DNA of 64,000 nucleotides, taken from positions 2,790,001 to 2,854,000 of the forward strand of contig JANATG010000004.1 in assembly GCA_029449235.1 (NCBI GenBank), read 5' to 3'. The DNA is from Linnemannia schmuckeri. Taxonomy: Eukaryota; Mortierellomycota; Mortierellomycetes; Mortierellales; Mortierellaceae. Made by a program: the position numbers and the translations under genes. Under the pieces are notes generated by a model. It was not told the origin of the DNA. It saw only the letters and a program-made list of their open reading frames with translations, and did not search any database. Shown one piece after another: positions 11,099 to 23,500 of this stretch (positions are counted from its first letter, which is position 1; the number at the start of each line of letters is the position of its first letter).

Positions 11099-12692
11099 CG
11101 CGTACTCACCAAAAAAACAAAAAAACTACTTTCATTAGTTGGAAAATCAGAGGATCACGACGTATAATCGCCTGGTATTCGAACTACAGCAGTCAGTCTT
11201 GGCTACTTCCTTTCGACAGGATATCAGCGTTGGAGGCGGTAGAGAGGATGTGGATATGAACATGGAGGCGGGACTGTTGATTGAAACGTCGCTGTCGACG
11301 TTTTCGCACGTCGTGTCAGATGGATATGAGGGGACCAAGCGGTTCTATGCACGGTTGAGGATCATGTCTAGAGCTAACGTCGATTGGAGTCGTGGGTGGT
11401 CTGGTACGTCCCTTACTTCCTTCTTGGCACTTTCTGAGCTTATTTTTTTGACTTAATCGAATTCGAAACTGATATTTTGTCTCTTTTTTTTGTGAACATG
11501 AACAGTGGGAGTGAATGTGGCAAGAAAAGTCGAATTCTGCCCGCACGGAAAGCCAGTGACGACCTCTCATCAACACAACAACACCAAGAGGAAGAGGGAA
11601 AGCAGGATGCATCATCAAACATACGCAAGCCTTCGGACGCTTACCCGTCACACGCCCTGGACACTAGACATTGAACTCGATCGGGAGATGGTCAATTCTT
11701 TGCCGTTACAGATCTCGATCGGGTTACTGTTCCATGAACCCGGACTTTTTCACCAGTCAAAGGCAGAAGATGACCAAGCAGGAGAAGGGGGGTTTTCGGC
11801 GTATTTTGTGGTGGACAGTTTAGATCTGGATGTGGTGGATTTTGTGGAAGGGGTCGAAGATCCTTTAAGATACGACGTGCCTATTTTTGTTCAGCGTCGT
11901 TCCCATCCTCCTACTATTACCACTACCAGCAATATCAAAAGCAAGGACAAGGACAAGGATGGTGAAGGAAAGGAGGAGGAGGACGAGGGGTGCATGCAAT
12001 GCAAGGTCGAAAAAGGAAACACGTCCGGTACAGGCACTACTGGCACAGGCACAGGGATGATAGAAGCATCGTCAGTATTTCGACCTATAGAATTCGAGAT
12101 CGACACGGCGTCCATCCCCATCCCACAATGTCTACCGGCTCTTCTCCTCCCCTTGGATTCCTGTCACGATGGTCGTAAGGCTGTGAAGATTGTAGACATG
12201 TTGATCGCCGGAGGAAAGTCACTCGGGTTGGGCGGTGGGCAAGCTTGTTTCAGAACGTGTTTTATCGTCCCAGAGGAGTGTCTCAGTTCTTCTGGAAGGA
12301 GTGATCTCTTCCAGGTGATTCGTACGCCTACGCAGCAAGGGATGCAGGGTTATCGGGATCACAGGAACAACTTTGATGTTGACGCGGTTCGGAGTTCTAG
12401 GAATATCAATACCTGGAGAGGCGGGGCAGGTGTAGGAGTGGGATTGGGAGCAGGAAGAGGTTTAGGGGCAGGTGGGCATGGACATATTGAGGATCCCGAT
12501 TTGCGGTGTGTTTGGATTGACCTTGAAGTTCCTTCTACAAATAATGGCGGAAGGTCTGGTCAACAGCAACAGCAGGGACAGGAGGCGGAGGGAATGGTGA
12601 GAGCTCAGGTGCTGGTGCGGGGGTCAGACCTGGAGCGGGTGTTTGTTGTTCGACAGGCGATCGAGCAACGAATTCGAGCACTTTTCGATTGA
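8599..12692 (+). CDS. Nine-exon protein of unknown function, propeller-like strands and coiled coil
   Basis: Exons 8599-8781, 8904-9458, 9564-9866, 9965-10035, 10137-10254, 10357-10571, 10702-10810, 11139-11403 and 11506-12692 join in frame to 1001 aa. The N-terminal half has repeated short beta patterns (PVIVIHSHPTTLHLF, GIILVVATQDGLIW, VSHIAFVAGDLLIFRHGEGL, YLYMLTGKGRLVRLPVALLG) like a degenerate beta-propeller, interrupted by an acidic, basic-patch-containing linker in exon 2. Exons 7 and 8 encode a short coiled coil (LSELEKLSDQVKRLEIQCQ onwards). The C-terminal 400 residues hold a mixed fold with a Lys/Asp/Glu-rich loop and a Gly-rich loop and end in a helix. The order propeller, coiled coil, C-terminal domain recalls the Fanconi core proteins FAAP100 and FANCB, but no diagnostic motif was found. 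The start could instead be the in-frame ATG at 8500, which would add 33 hydrophobic residues. Confidence 0.7.
11065..11098 (+). repeat. Poly(T) run, 34 nt, inside an intron
   Basis: T34 lies within intron 7 (10811-11138) of the propeller/coiled-coil gene, about 40 nt before the acceptor. At 328 nt this is the longest intron of the gene. Confidence 0.9.
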
Positions 12693-13072
12693 ACTAAATA
12701 GCTAAATAAATCTAATGCTCACAGCACTCGGAAGAACATTGCATTGTATTTTTTTTTTTTTTCAGTTTAGACCCATTCATGCAAAAACGTCCACAGTTCA
12801 GATATGATTATATATTTTTTTCTTTTATTGTGACAAACAAAGACGAAAGGAAGAAAGAAAAAACTGTACAGGGTTTGGTCGTTTGTTTGTTTGTAGGAAA
12901 TGCAAAGAAGACAAAAAGTGAATACAAGAAGAGAAAGGAGAAAAAAAAAGGGGGAAAAGAAAGAGGCAGAGTGGGGAATGTATGATTTTAAACCTTCATC
13001 ATGACAGAAATGAAAAAGAAGGGTATAGTTTTTTGAAATGATATGAACAAAGAGAAGAAAAATGTCGACCGC
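12693..13072. other. Convergent 3' flanks, no gene seen
   Basis: Separates the stop codons of two convergent genes (12692 on plus, 13073 on minus). A/T- and purine-rich, with AATAAA-like words after 12700 that could serve 3' end formation. No convincing open frame. Confidence 0.5.
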
Positions 13073-14917
13073 TTAAAGAGACGAGCTATGGTAGACCATA
13101 GACCCGTACCACGCAATCAACTCTTTAACGCCCGTGACAGCCGTGTACACTTGCCACAACATGCCTGGTCCCGCCGCCGCCTTTGCAGCGTGTGCAGTAT
13201 CATTTGCCCGTCGAGCAACGATCCCATCCTTAGACGAAAGACGGTACCGCCGCGAAGTGGTATGTTGACGGCGCTTGTTGCGATATCTGGTAGGGTGCCG
13301 TTTACTCCTACCGAGTCCATTGAACTCGTCATACTCTTCATCCTCCTCATCCAGAAGATCCTCGGAATCGTCCTCATCGTCTCCATCATCAGTGAACTCC
13401 TCGTCTGTAGTGGAGATACCGCCCTCACGACAGTCCTCGAAATAGTAATCGTCGTTGAAATTGCACTCGGGTCGATTCTCATCATCATCCCGGTAATACA
13501 CCCTCGAACTCGATCGAGATCCATGGGATGAAGAAGAAGTGCGGACCTTAATAAAAGTCGTAGTAGCATTATCGAACGAGGCCGCAGAGGCAGTAGCGGT
13601 CGAGATGAGTCCCGCACGATGCAATGAATGCTGCAACGCTGGCGACAATCCATCTTGCTGACCATTACCATGAGACGACTGCGGGGCGATAAAAGAAGAG
13701 CAGGTCGTGCTTTGAATGGCGGGGTCAGAATGTGCCCTCGTGGGCTGGGCGCGCGAGATCCGGAAGGGAGGCGAAGTCGGCAAAAAGATCAATTCTTGGA
13801 CCTCAAGACTGAACCGCAGCTGCTTGGTCGACGCCGAAGGGATTAGCCGTCCACCATGATGACGGTGACCAGAGGTGCTGCCATTGCCACCGATGGTAGC
13901 ACGACGACCGCCGGCAACAGGAGTAGAGCGGACAGAGACGTTCATGTTAAGGTTGATGTTGAGGTTCAACCGACTCGGGTGGGATGCAGATTTGGGGAAC
14001 GACGCTCGACGCTGGTCATGGCTTCGGAAATGGTACTTTGTCGGCGATGGGAAGATGGGCAAAAAGAAGGTCGAAGTGCTGCTCTCGTCGCCATCAGCCA
14101 TGGGCGACATGGGCTCTGATCGAGTCCCTTCCACAAATGGCACCAGTGTTGATGAGGTTGCTCCTTCATTGGATGAAGTCAAGGAGAAGGAGGCGAGGGC
14201 CTTGGTGAGGGCAAGATAGTGAGGTGTCTGGGTGAAGGACCGGAGCTCCTCAAAGGTCTGGGCCATTGTGCCCAACTGCTTCAAGGCCGACTTTTGTGGG
14301 CGGGAGAGGGCGCTCTCTTCGATGGGTGAGGATGACAATGACGAAGATGACTCGTCCTTGACCGCAGCAGCAGAGGCAGAGGTGTCAATATGAAGGGGGG
14401 AAATAGAAGTGTCTGCATCTGCATGGACATCAGATGCAGGGATGGAAACATCAATTGTTGTTGTTGTTGTTGTTGTTGTTATTGTTGTTGTTGTGTTTGT
14501 TGATGTTGATGTTGCTGTTGGAACTGCGGTGTCAACTACGACAACTGCGTCAGACGCAACCGAGTCGGAAGATGTGGAGAGTGAGGGTGGTGAAGGTTGA
14601 GTCTCGGCAGCGGTCGCGGTCGTTGGTGAGTCCGGTACCTCATTTTCTTCTACTACTGTCGTTGCCACTGTTGCTGTTGCTGTTTCTGATATTGCTGGCA
14701 CTTCCTCCAAAGGCGATACAGGGACCTCAGTTGCTGCAGCAATGGCGAGGGACTCGATGTCGCTGGAAAGACCATTTACAGAGAGAGGAGACGGTGCGCG
14801 TTGCTGAGTGGAGTATTGCGAAAAGGCCGCTGTCCAGTCACAGGTTGGTGATTGCTCTTGCTGTTGTTGTTTCTGAGGCTGGGCAGCATTGTAGAGGGGA
14901 CCATAGAGCCACAGCAC
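13073..14917 (-). CDS. Long disordered Ser/Thr-rich protein, function unknown
   Basis: A single 614-aa frame. Most of it is low complexity: Gln-rich start, Thr/Ala/Val-rich region with a run of Thr coded by a TTG/CAA-type microsatellite (about 14455-14490), poly-Ser segments, a His/Gly/Arg-rich segment and an acidic Asp/Glu block followed by a basic block (RSKRHPTRYRNKRRQ). The ordered-looking pieces are a short helical segment (TMAQTFEELRSFTQTPHYLALTKALASF written in part: TFEELRSFTQ), a strand motif (KQLRFSLEVQELIFLPTSPP) and a hydrophobic C-terminal helix (WQVYTAVTGVKELIAWYGSM). The motif LRFSLEV followed by hydrophobic residues could be a docking peptide for a phosphatase or kinase, but I cannot assign it. 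The length and absence of stops across 1.8 kb support a real gene. An upstream non-coding exon is possible because an AG precedes the ATG. Confidence 0.65.
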   Translation of the reverse strand: MLWLYGPLYNAAQPQKQQQQEQSPTCDWTAAFSQYSTQQRAPSPLSVNGLSSDIESLAIAAATEVPVSPLEEVPAISETATATVATTVVEENEVPDSPTTATAAETQPSPPSLSTSSDSVASDAVVVVDTAVPTATSTSTNTTTTITTTTTTTTIDVSIPASDVHADADTSISPLHIDTSASAAAVKDESSSSLSSSPIEESALSRPQKSALKQLGTMAQTFEELRSFTQTPHYLALTKALASFSLTSSNEGATSSTLVPFVEGTRSEPMSPMADGDESSTSTFFLPIFPSPTKYHFRSHDQRRASFPKSASHPSRLNLNINLNMNVSVRSTPVAGGRRATIGGNGSTSGHRHHGGRLIPSASTKQLRFSLEVQELIFLPTSPPFRISRAQPTRAHSDPAIQSTTCSSFIAPQSSHGNGQQDGLSPALQHSLHRAGLISTATASAASFDNATTTFIKVRTSSSSHGSRSSSRVYYRDDDENRPECNFNDDYYFEDCREGGISTTDEEFTDDGDDEDDSEDLLDEEDEEYDEFNGLGRSKRHPTRYRNKRRQHTTSRRYRLSSKDGIVARRANDTAHAAKAAAGPGMLWQVYTAVTGVKELIAWYGSMVYHSSSL

Positions 14918-16846
14918 ATCACATTCCTTCTGCCTATATACATAAACGCGAGTTTAAAAAGAAAATAATAATGAAAAGGTAAGCCGAGCGATTAGTGTTT
15001 GGTTTCTGGAGGAGTGGAGTGGAATAGAGAAACAAAGACCACCCTTTGCATGCGGTCCTATTTTTTCTTGTCCCCGTGGTATGGATGGATGTTTTAGATG
15101 TGTAAATGGACGTGATGAATGTGTGTAAGAGATATTATTGTTATTCATCCTGGCATCGATATTACTTTTTTCCACTATACAGCCCACAGTTGGTTATCCT
15201 TGGCCAATGTTCACATGAGATTGAAACAAGGGAAAAAAAAAAAAATAGAGTAGCCTTTTCACTGCAGTGTTGTATCGTTCACCACTCCTATTTGTCTGTC
15301 TATCTATCGGAACTCTGTTACTTTCTCTCATCCACTTGCCAGCATGATCACAGTTCAGTGCGCTTGTATCACTGAAATATGGGTAAATAAGAAACCATAG
15401 AGAAAGAGAGAAACAACGAGAGTAGATGTGATAGCGATGAGAAGAAAGAAAAGCGTTCGCAAGGTGTTGTTGTTGTGTGGAGTTGGTTGGATGACCAACC
15501 AGGCAAGAGTAGGAAAATGCTCTCTTGGTTGATGTTGTTTGTGTGTTTGCATATCGGACACCACTAACATGATGGGGAAAAGGGAGAAATCGAACGGCCA
15601 GAAAAGGAGAAAGAGAATTTTAAAGTAAAGTAAAACAGAACGAATCAATTGAAACCGACTGATCAAAAACAATTCCGTGCTCGGTCCAGCCACTCAAAGG
15701 GTACGTAAAGAAAGGGAAAAAAGATACTCTTGTAGGTGGCCAAAGCTCACGTCTTCTCGTTTTTGCTCTCTTGCTTAAAGAAAGGGAAGGGGGAAGATAT
15801 AGAAGAGATTCAAGAGTTGCTAACTGTCGAATGCACAATCGAAAGGAAAAAAAGAGAAAGAGACAAGTAGGGAAAGAAAAGGAGGAGGGGGGGAATATTG
15901 AACAACAACAAGAACAACAAGAACAACAAGAGGACAGCAAGGGGGCACAAGTTGAGGGGAAGGAGGTAGGGACGGATAGAAGGACAAGAGACAACAAAGA
16001 ACTCGCTCGCTTCAACCTCAACTCTAATATCCACATTCGGGACTGACTGAACACTCCGATGTCCCTTTTGCCCAATATTTTGGATTGGATGGAGTTGGAG
16101 GGGTAAGTGTAGGGTTAAGGCTGTGATGTAAAAGAAAAAAAAAAGAAACAGGGGGTGAAAAACAAAAGAGGGTGGGGTAAAAGGGAAAAAAACCGACCAA
16201 CCAATCCCCTCTTTCCCCTTCTTTTTTTTCTCTCTTTCTGTCTTTCTTTCTTTCTTCACCATCCGTGAGCAAGAACAGGCCAACAAAGAGCATTATACAA
16301 ACGACCACTATGATCCAAATCCAGTAGGGAACGAGGATCTTCTCCTTTTGTCATGCATATAAGCCAGCCAAAAGAAGAAAAAACGAACAAGGAGTAAGCG
16401 GTGTTCCTGTTTTCTTTTCTTTTTTTTCTTTTCCTTTCTTGCAGATATGCAGGCAAGAGAAAACAAGGCAAAGGCATGCATCACATCACATCCGCCCAAC
16501 ATTTTTGTTGCAAAAACCCAATTGAAAGGCTGCCAAAAGGGAAAAGGAGAAAAAGAAGGCTGCGACTTGATAGAAAAGAGCGCAGAAACAGGATAGCAGG
16601 CAAAAGATAGGAACATGTAGGGGCTTCCTATTTGACAAAGGGGACAGAAGAGTGACAAATGACCCAGAATCAACTCTACTTCATTCTCGTAATGGGTTGA
16701 TTCATCCTCGGGGCGAATTGGTCATCCGTTGATATCGCGTTCATGGGTGAATGAGAGCGAGAAAAGGAGTAAGGATAGGTCGGGATGGAGAAAGAGATAG
16801 AGGGTTTGCAACGATAGGTATCCAAAAGGTAATCGAAGATACCCTT
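14918..16846. other. Intergenic, low complexity, no gene seen
   Basis: Left part is the promoter side of the disordered protein gene. From about 15760 to 16010 and 16130 to 16260 the plus strand is purine-rich or pyrimidine-rich, which creates Lys/Glu/Gln or Ser/Phe open frames on both strands. None has a domain or a coherent intron structure. Confidence 0.5.
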
Positions 16847-17292
16847 TTACTCGCTCATGCTTAATAACCACCACCACCCAATGAAGCTCAGTGCCCAATC
16901 CAAGGCCTCCCGCGAGATCAAGAAAAAAATACATAGAGGGAGAGACATTACCAGTTCAATGATTCGGGGCGAACGAGAGCGACGTCTTTGGCGAGGGTTG
17001 TTTGGGATGATCGACGCCAGAGGGCATTTTGCATGCGCCTGAGCTGGGATTGGCAGCCGACGGGGGCTGGCCGTTCCTTGGTCTGAGGGACAGCTAGGGT
17101 CTGGTGTTGGCCGAGGACCTCGATCATGGTCTGGGATTGGTGTTGGAAGGAGGTAGCAGCATCTTTGGCGCTGAGAGGTGCATGGGCGATCTGGCGGGTG
17201 ATTTGTTGATAGCAGACGAGGAGATGTTCTGAGGACAGGGGGTGCGAGAGGTAGTCCACGTAGAACGAGGCCACCAATGGCTGGCTTGTCAT
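16847..17292 (-). CDS. Small protein with hydrophobic C-terminal tail, function unknown
   Basis: Exon 17292-16952 encodes 113 residues of helical, Gln- and Ser-rich sequence beginning MTSQPLVASFYVDYL. A GTAATG donor at 16951 then leads, through a 65-nt intron, to exon 16886-16847, giving an end ...FIGWWWLLSMSE and a 126-aa protein. A second AG at 16908-16907 would instead give ALDWALSFIGWWWLL if the donor were moved, but the phase then fits less well. Either way the protein ends in an aromatic hydrophobic segment, which suggests a tail anchor or a peripheral membrane contact. I do not recognise the family. The start context AAATGAC is acceptable and there is no better upstream ATG in this frame. 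Confidence 0.5.
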
Positions 17293-18456
17293 TTGGATGT
17301 GATTTGTCTGTATGTGTAGGTTTTGTAGGTGGGCCGAAGGAACGATGGTTGAAGTTGTTGAAGAGAGTTCGGAGAGGAGAGAGAGAAGAAAAGTCGAGTA
17401 TTGAAGGATGGATTTGAAAGTTGTATCGTGCTGGTTGTCGGTGTCGGGTGGGTAGAGTGGGTGGAGTAGAAGAGGAAGGAAGGAGTGTAAGCCGAGTGAG
17501 AGAAGGTCAGTCGGATGCAGTATTGATAGGGTGTGATGGGTATAGTATGCGTGGATTGGGGATGTGTTGAGTGTATGTTTATATGTGGGAGTGTGTGGGA
17601 AAGAAGAAAAAAATTAATGAAGGTATGGTGTCAAGGCACGTCTCGATGGTGTATGTGAATAAACTGGTATCTTCGAGACAAGGATTGGCTGTATTGAGCA
17701 AAAAAAAAGGTTGGAGTAGAATGCGAAATGCGACAATGAGTGCAGGTGAATGAATGTATGAGTGAGTGTTGACGAGTGCAAAGAGCTTCACTTGGGTTGA
17801 TTTAGAAGAGGAAAGTGAGTGAAGAGGGAAAGAAGAAAGGCAAAGAAAAGAAGAAGGAGCAAATGGAGAAAAGAGGGGGCGAATAAATACTCGCAAAAAA
17901 GAAAGGGGCCAGTAAAGAGGGTAACGACCATTCACCATTCGCCATTTTTTCATTTTTACTCGCGAGTAAGACTAGCTGACTGTCTAACGAATTGGATCCC
18001 TCTCTTGATCCCTCTTGATATTATTTCCTCGCTGCTGTTGTTGCTGCATTTTGACTTGTAGAGAAGATGACCATCGCCATCGCTGCGGATAGATATACTA
18101 CAGGTAGCAATTGGACATCCATGCCATTGCACTATTATCGAGAAGAAAGAAGACCCTGCCAAAATGGCCAAATGAAGATGTGTTCCCGAGTGGGGGGCAA
18201 ATGGCCCAGAAAGGCTTTGCGGAAGAAAAAACCAAAACCCAAAACGTTCATTTTTAATATTGGTATAGATAACTAACAATGGCGACCAGACCATGCACCA
18301 TGCACACTCTCTATCTCTCTCTCGCCTATTTTTCGTTTACATACTGGTACTGTGCCCCCAATTCAATCTTTTTCTGCTCTCTTTTTCAAAGTCTCAACCA
18401 ACTCAACTCAATCAACAGCATCAACAACAATAACAACAACAACACACACTCACACA

Positions 18457-18458
<2 letters not shown>

Positions 18459-18510
<52 letters not shown>

Positions 18511-18530
18511 AACAAACAAACAAACAAATC
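18459..18530. repeat. CA dinucleotide then CAAA tetranucleotide microsatellite
   Basis: About 24 CA units run directly into about 6 CAAA units. An interrupted CAA/CACA stretch precedes them from 18420. The transition between unit types suggests slippage of one tract into the next. Confidence 0.9.
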
Positions 18531-19014
18531 ACAATCACAACCTGTTCATTTTAATACACTTTTCTACATCTTTCCATTACCAAATCAATGAAATGAATTC
18601 AATGGTCAATGCTACTTAAACAGAGTTTCCCTTTCTATTGTGCCAGTACTTTTTAACTCCCTCTCTGTTCCACTACTCCTTCTATTCTGCATGTTCCTAT
18701 TCCTTTCTCTATCTATTCCACTCGTTACCTATGCACAAAAAAAAAAGAAAACCTTGAAACGGGACGCAAAACGATAAAAAAAAGGTCCGACACACACATA
18801 CAAAAAAAAATGGCTCGTTCTCTTCAACTCTCCCTAAACCTTTCATTTCCGCTTGGTCGATACATGTGGGGGAGGGCATGGGGCGATGTGGGCGGAGAAA
18901 CACAGACACTCAGACACAAAAAATATGCACACAAGCATGTTAGGGCTAGATTCCTCCACTTTTTTTTCGTACTCGTTACTCGCTTGCTTCTGCTCTCATA
19001 CCATCGCACCCTAT

Positions 19015-19022
19015 CTCTCTCC

Positions 19023-19080
<58 letters not shown>
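19015..19080. repeat. CT dinucleotide microsatellite
   Basis: More than 20 CT units with a few CCT and ATCT interruptions. A shorter GA tract sits on the same strand about 230 nt further on (19312-19340), so the two could pair as an imperfect hairpin. Confidence 0.85.
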
Positions 19081-20565
19081 TGATTTTTTCTTTCCGTCGT
19101 CGGAATTGTTGCTCACTTGTGGGTGAAGAAGACACGGCAAAAAAAAATGTTGTGGGATGTGGGATGAGGGATGTGGGAGGCGGGCGGGCGGATGGACGGG
19201 GTGTGGTTGCTTGCATAAGAGAAGAGAAAAGGAAAAAGGAAGGAAAGAAAAAAAGAATGACCTACGGCGTACAGGCGTGCGTGTGTGTGTGCGTGTATGT
19301 TGTGGGTGTGTGTGAGAGAGAGAGAAAGAGAGAGAGAGGGAAGGAAGGAGGAAGGAAGGAAGGGAGGACAAGGTAGGAAGAGTGTGGGAAATGACAGGAG
19401 TACAGGATTACGAAGTGCGGATTGACTTGGTAGAGTAGGATGGACGGATGCGTGCATCACTTCCACTTGCAAACATGAGTAATGGCGTGTCTGTCCTCGC
19501 CAGTGTCGTTATCTCTCTCCCCCTCTTGTCTTCTCTCCCTTCGGTTGGTCAAGGCTCAACTTATTCTTTTCCTTCCTATCTTTCTCTGTCTCCGTCGTGC
19601 ATCGTTTTTTGCCTGCATATCTATTAGCCCGAGTTCGTGCACTCTCTTTCTTATTGATGCTGTTAGAATGATTGGCCCTATCTCACTGGCTTTTGGCTTT
19701 GTGCTAGGACTACTTTGTGTCCCTGCCCCATTTTGTCTCTCATTCCCAGTGTGCTTGCTTGTCTGATTCCCTCTATCTCCGTTGCGATAATGACATCGAT
19801 GCTGCTCAATGGTTGCTTGCCTTGATTGACCAACTCTTTGTTTGCTCGAAAATCGACCTTCCGACCATCAGTTCATCCATCCACCCCTAGCAAGCATTCG
19901 CCTGTCTTTTATAGCGAATGAGCCACACGCACAAGGCACAAATCAAATCAAAACAAGTAAGTCGCGTTATGCACATGCACCCGGGCCATCCTGTAGCACT
20001 ACTTCTAGTGTCCCTGGTTTGTCTTTTTAGTTGTTTTGTTTGTGCATGTTATTTCACGATTTTCTGTCTGATTCTTGCTTCCTTTCTTTGCCAGCTTGCT
20101 CCCCTTTTAGTTATTTTTAAACTTGGTTTCCTTTCCTCTTTTTCTAAACTAGCCAGCAACGGACTGACACAAGAAAAAAAAGATCGAGAATAAAGAAAAA
20201 CGATGGAGCGAAAAGGTTTGTTTGTCTTTCCTTCTGTACTCGTTGTTGGTACAACTGGGAATTGCCCGAGCCCAAACCAAAAAGAGAAAAGATTTTCTTG
20301 TCATCAGCCTGCTCTTCCTTGAGATCTTGAGAAGGGTGAAAGAGCACAGAAGTTCAGTCGTGGAAGGGCTGGGCGGGAGATGATCCATAATGCTATTTCA
20401 GCAATTTCTGGTCGCTTTGGCCCTGACCGACGACGACTGTGGGACTGCTTTTGCAGTGCGGTGAGAGGCTGAGTATGAAAATCGCGTAGACAGAGAAACA
20501 CGCCCCTCGATGCAACCAACACGATCAACTCGGCCTCTTTCACACGCCATCAACAACAAGCGCTA

Positions 20566-23500
20566 ATGGCAGACAACAAGGATATCGACAACCTCTCAGT
20601 AAGCGAGGACGACGACTTTGACATGGACGGGATCGAGGCCGGCGGCGGACAGGACGGGCCTAGCAGCGAGACGATCGAGGCCATTGTTACATTCCAGACA
20701 TTGCTTGAGTCAAATCCCAATCAGTACGAAGCACACACACAGCTGATCGCCTTGCTCAAGAGCGCTGATATGTTTGAGGAACTCCGTGAGGCTCGTGAGT
20801 CGATGAACAAGATCTATCCTTTATCTGAAGGTACACACCAAGTAGACAGAGGACACTTTGTTACTGTCGCTAATTGTTTGTTTGGTGGCAAACAATTAAT
20901 TCGACTCTATTTTTGTTGTCATATAGACCTTTGGATGGACTGGATCAACGACGAGGTCAATATGGCGACATCTGAAGACGAGAAAAGACACGTCCTCTCC
21001 CTTTATGAACGAGCCACTACCGAATACCTTTGTAAGTTTTGACGCCAGACCTCACTACATCCCTCCCCCCTCATTTGTGTTACAGACTGTCTCTCTCCCT
21101 GTGGACTGGTTAGGGGTAATGATAATACGTCGAGTGAAACAAATACAAACCTGCTGATTACGTCTTTTTCTCCAACTCTTAGCCATCAAAATCTGGAAGT
21201 CCTATGTCGACTATGCACTGCAGGAGTACAACGAGTCAAAGGAGTACCGGGACGCACAGGAGGAAGGAGACATTGTTGTTAATGCCCAGGGGTTGAACAA
21301 GATCTTCAAGCGGGCGGACAAGTGGACTGGATACCATATACCTGAGAGCCATACTATTTGGAATGTGTGGATCAATTTTGAGCTCGAGAATCTGGCAGCA
21401 CAGGTAAAGCGACATTGCTTTTCTTGTCGTGCACTTACATTCTGACATGGAAGCATGATTATTATGGTAAAATAGTCTAACATTTTGTTTAATTTATCCA
21501 TCCACCGCTTTGTTTATTAAGGATCCTGCATCGTAAGTTGCCATTTCCGTCCATCCCGATATATGCACATCATCCCAGAAATGTTTGCACGAGATTGATC
21601 AGAATCCATACTTGCTTTATCATGCTAGACCTGAGGATATTAAGAGGGTGAAAAAGATGTATCTGGACAGGATCGCTACTCCACATGCTACACTGGAAGA
21701 GACATTTTCGGCACTGTCTCCGTTCATTTCCAAATATGAGCCTGAGGAATACGAAAAGACAATGGAAAGCTGCAGCAAAATCAATGCCGCCACACGCAAG
21801 CTTTTGACTGAGCGGGAAGCTTTTGAACAGAACCTGGTAAGAGCTTATTTTAGTTCAGGCATTGTCGTTTTCGATTGGAGTTGTGAGAAGATAAAGTTCT
21901 GACTTTACTGTACTGGCTATGATAGGTTGCAACAGGAAACAGTGTGGAGGCGTTTATGAGTTACTTGAACTATGAGATGCGGCCAGAGCGGAGACATTTC
22001 GCGAGGACGCGGACATTATTTGAGAGAGCTGTTGCGGTACACTGTCTCGTGCCCTCAGTCTGGATCGACTTTGTCACCTTCTTGATGTCTATGGTAATGC
22101 TCTACATCCTTGCTCATACTCTCTTTTTTCAATCGTAGGTATAGCATGGTTAACCAACTACGTTTTGCCTGCTTTCACCCTACGTTGCTATAGAACTCGC
22201 AAAAAGCGGGATACGATTTGGACCCCAAGGAGGTGTTGACTATTGCCGAAAGATCTACCAGGAATTGCCCATGGTCAGGAGATCTCTGGGAAAGCCGGTT
22301 CCTTCTGATGGTATGTCGCGGAAGAAAATATCTGTAACAGGATCATATTTTTTTCGGCAGAGTTAGGACTAGCATGGGCACTGACACCCAGATTTTTTTT
22401 CGATTTTGCATGGGATCGCTAATAGGAAATTTACCATAAGCCTGAGGAGGAAGTGAATGGCAAGTCGCAGTAGAATGAATATCAGAAGGATTGCAATCAC
22501 GCCTTTTTGTGTAATAATTTCTAACGCAGTCCTTGTCTTCTTCAACTTTATTTTTGCTTAGCATTGTTTGCTGGTGCACTGAGTGATGCTACTCTGCTGG
22601 CCAGTCCACAGGAACTTTCCAAGGTCCTGCAAGCCAGATGCTCCTATGTTGTCCGTGCGAAGAAGAATGACGAAGGTAAAAGAAGTGCCGCAGTCATGTA
22701 CTTTCGATAAATTGTGATATTGAATCGATACTGACATGGAGCATATTTTACGTTACAGATGGCAAAGCCAAGATACGTGCAGCTTTCGAGCATGCAGGAG
22801 ATGTCCTTCAGTCAGGTGAGAACGAGAACAGCGATAGCAAGTGTCGACCATAATTATTATCTTATCCAAGCGACAATGGCGACTAATTTTACTACATTCT
22901 CCCCGAAATCATGCATGAGCCTAGTTGGTGGAGATCCTTTCTGCAAATTTGAACAATTTTGGATCGAGATTGAGGCTGGTCCTCTGGAGAACGGGGAAAA
23001 TGCACGTGCACTGTGGACTAAGATTGAGAGCAAGCTCAAGACATCCTCAGAATCATGGCTGGCTCGCGTGGCATTGGAACAGTAAGGCCGCCTCTGAAGA
23101 TGATAGGAATAATCTGAACTTGAGCATCCTTTGACTGTTGTGATAAGGCGGGTTATATTGGCTAATGTCGCATTTATACGTTTTTGTGAAACTTATTAGG
23201 CGATTGGGAAGTCCAAAGCAAGCGCGCCAGATCTTTGCAAAAGCATGTAATATAGCCAAACAGATTGACTGGCCAGAGAAGATCTTTGAGGCATGGTTGA
23301 CGTTTGAACGGGAACATGGAAGTGTCTTAGAATACAAAGAGGCTCTGGCTCGGTCCCGTGCTGCCATGAAAACCGTCGAGCTCATCCGCGCTGAGGTACC
23401 AACTTTCAGAAATATGCTGTAGTACGAGTTGCGTACTGGTAGGTGATAGTTATTTAACACGTCCTCTCACGCTGTACACGTAACATAGGCTGCGCTTAAT

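Larger units (their letters stand above)
17293..20565. other. Large intergenic region with microsatellites, no gene seen
   Basis: About 3.3 kb with CA, CAAA, CT and GA tracts (18459-18530, about 19015-19080, 19312-19340) and purine/pyrimidine strand-biased DNA. Open frames here are repeat-derived (Thr/His, Ser/Leu, Arg/Glu) or short and Cys/Phe/Leu-rich with no domain. The right end must hold the promoter of the SART3-like gene; the left end holds that of the small tail-anchored protein gene. Confidence 0.55.

Noticed and set aside
18420..18540. CRISPR-like or structured repeat array
   Set aside because: Simple CA and CAAA microsatellite without spacers.
21522..21532. An 11-nt microexon (GATCCTGCATC between AG and GTAAGT) in the SART3-like gene
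   Set aside because: Including it breaks the frame of the next exon. Direct joining of 21403 to 21579 keeps phase and the helical repeat.
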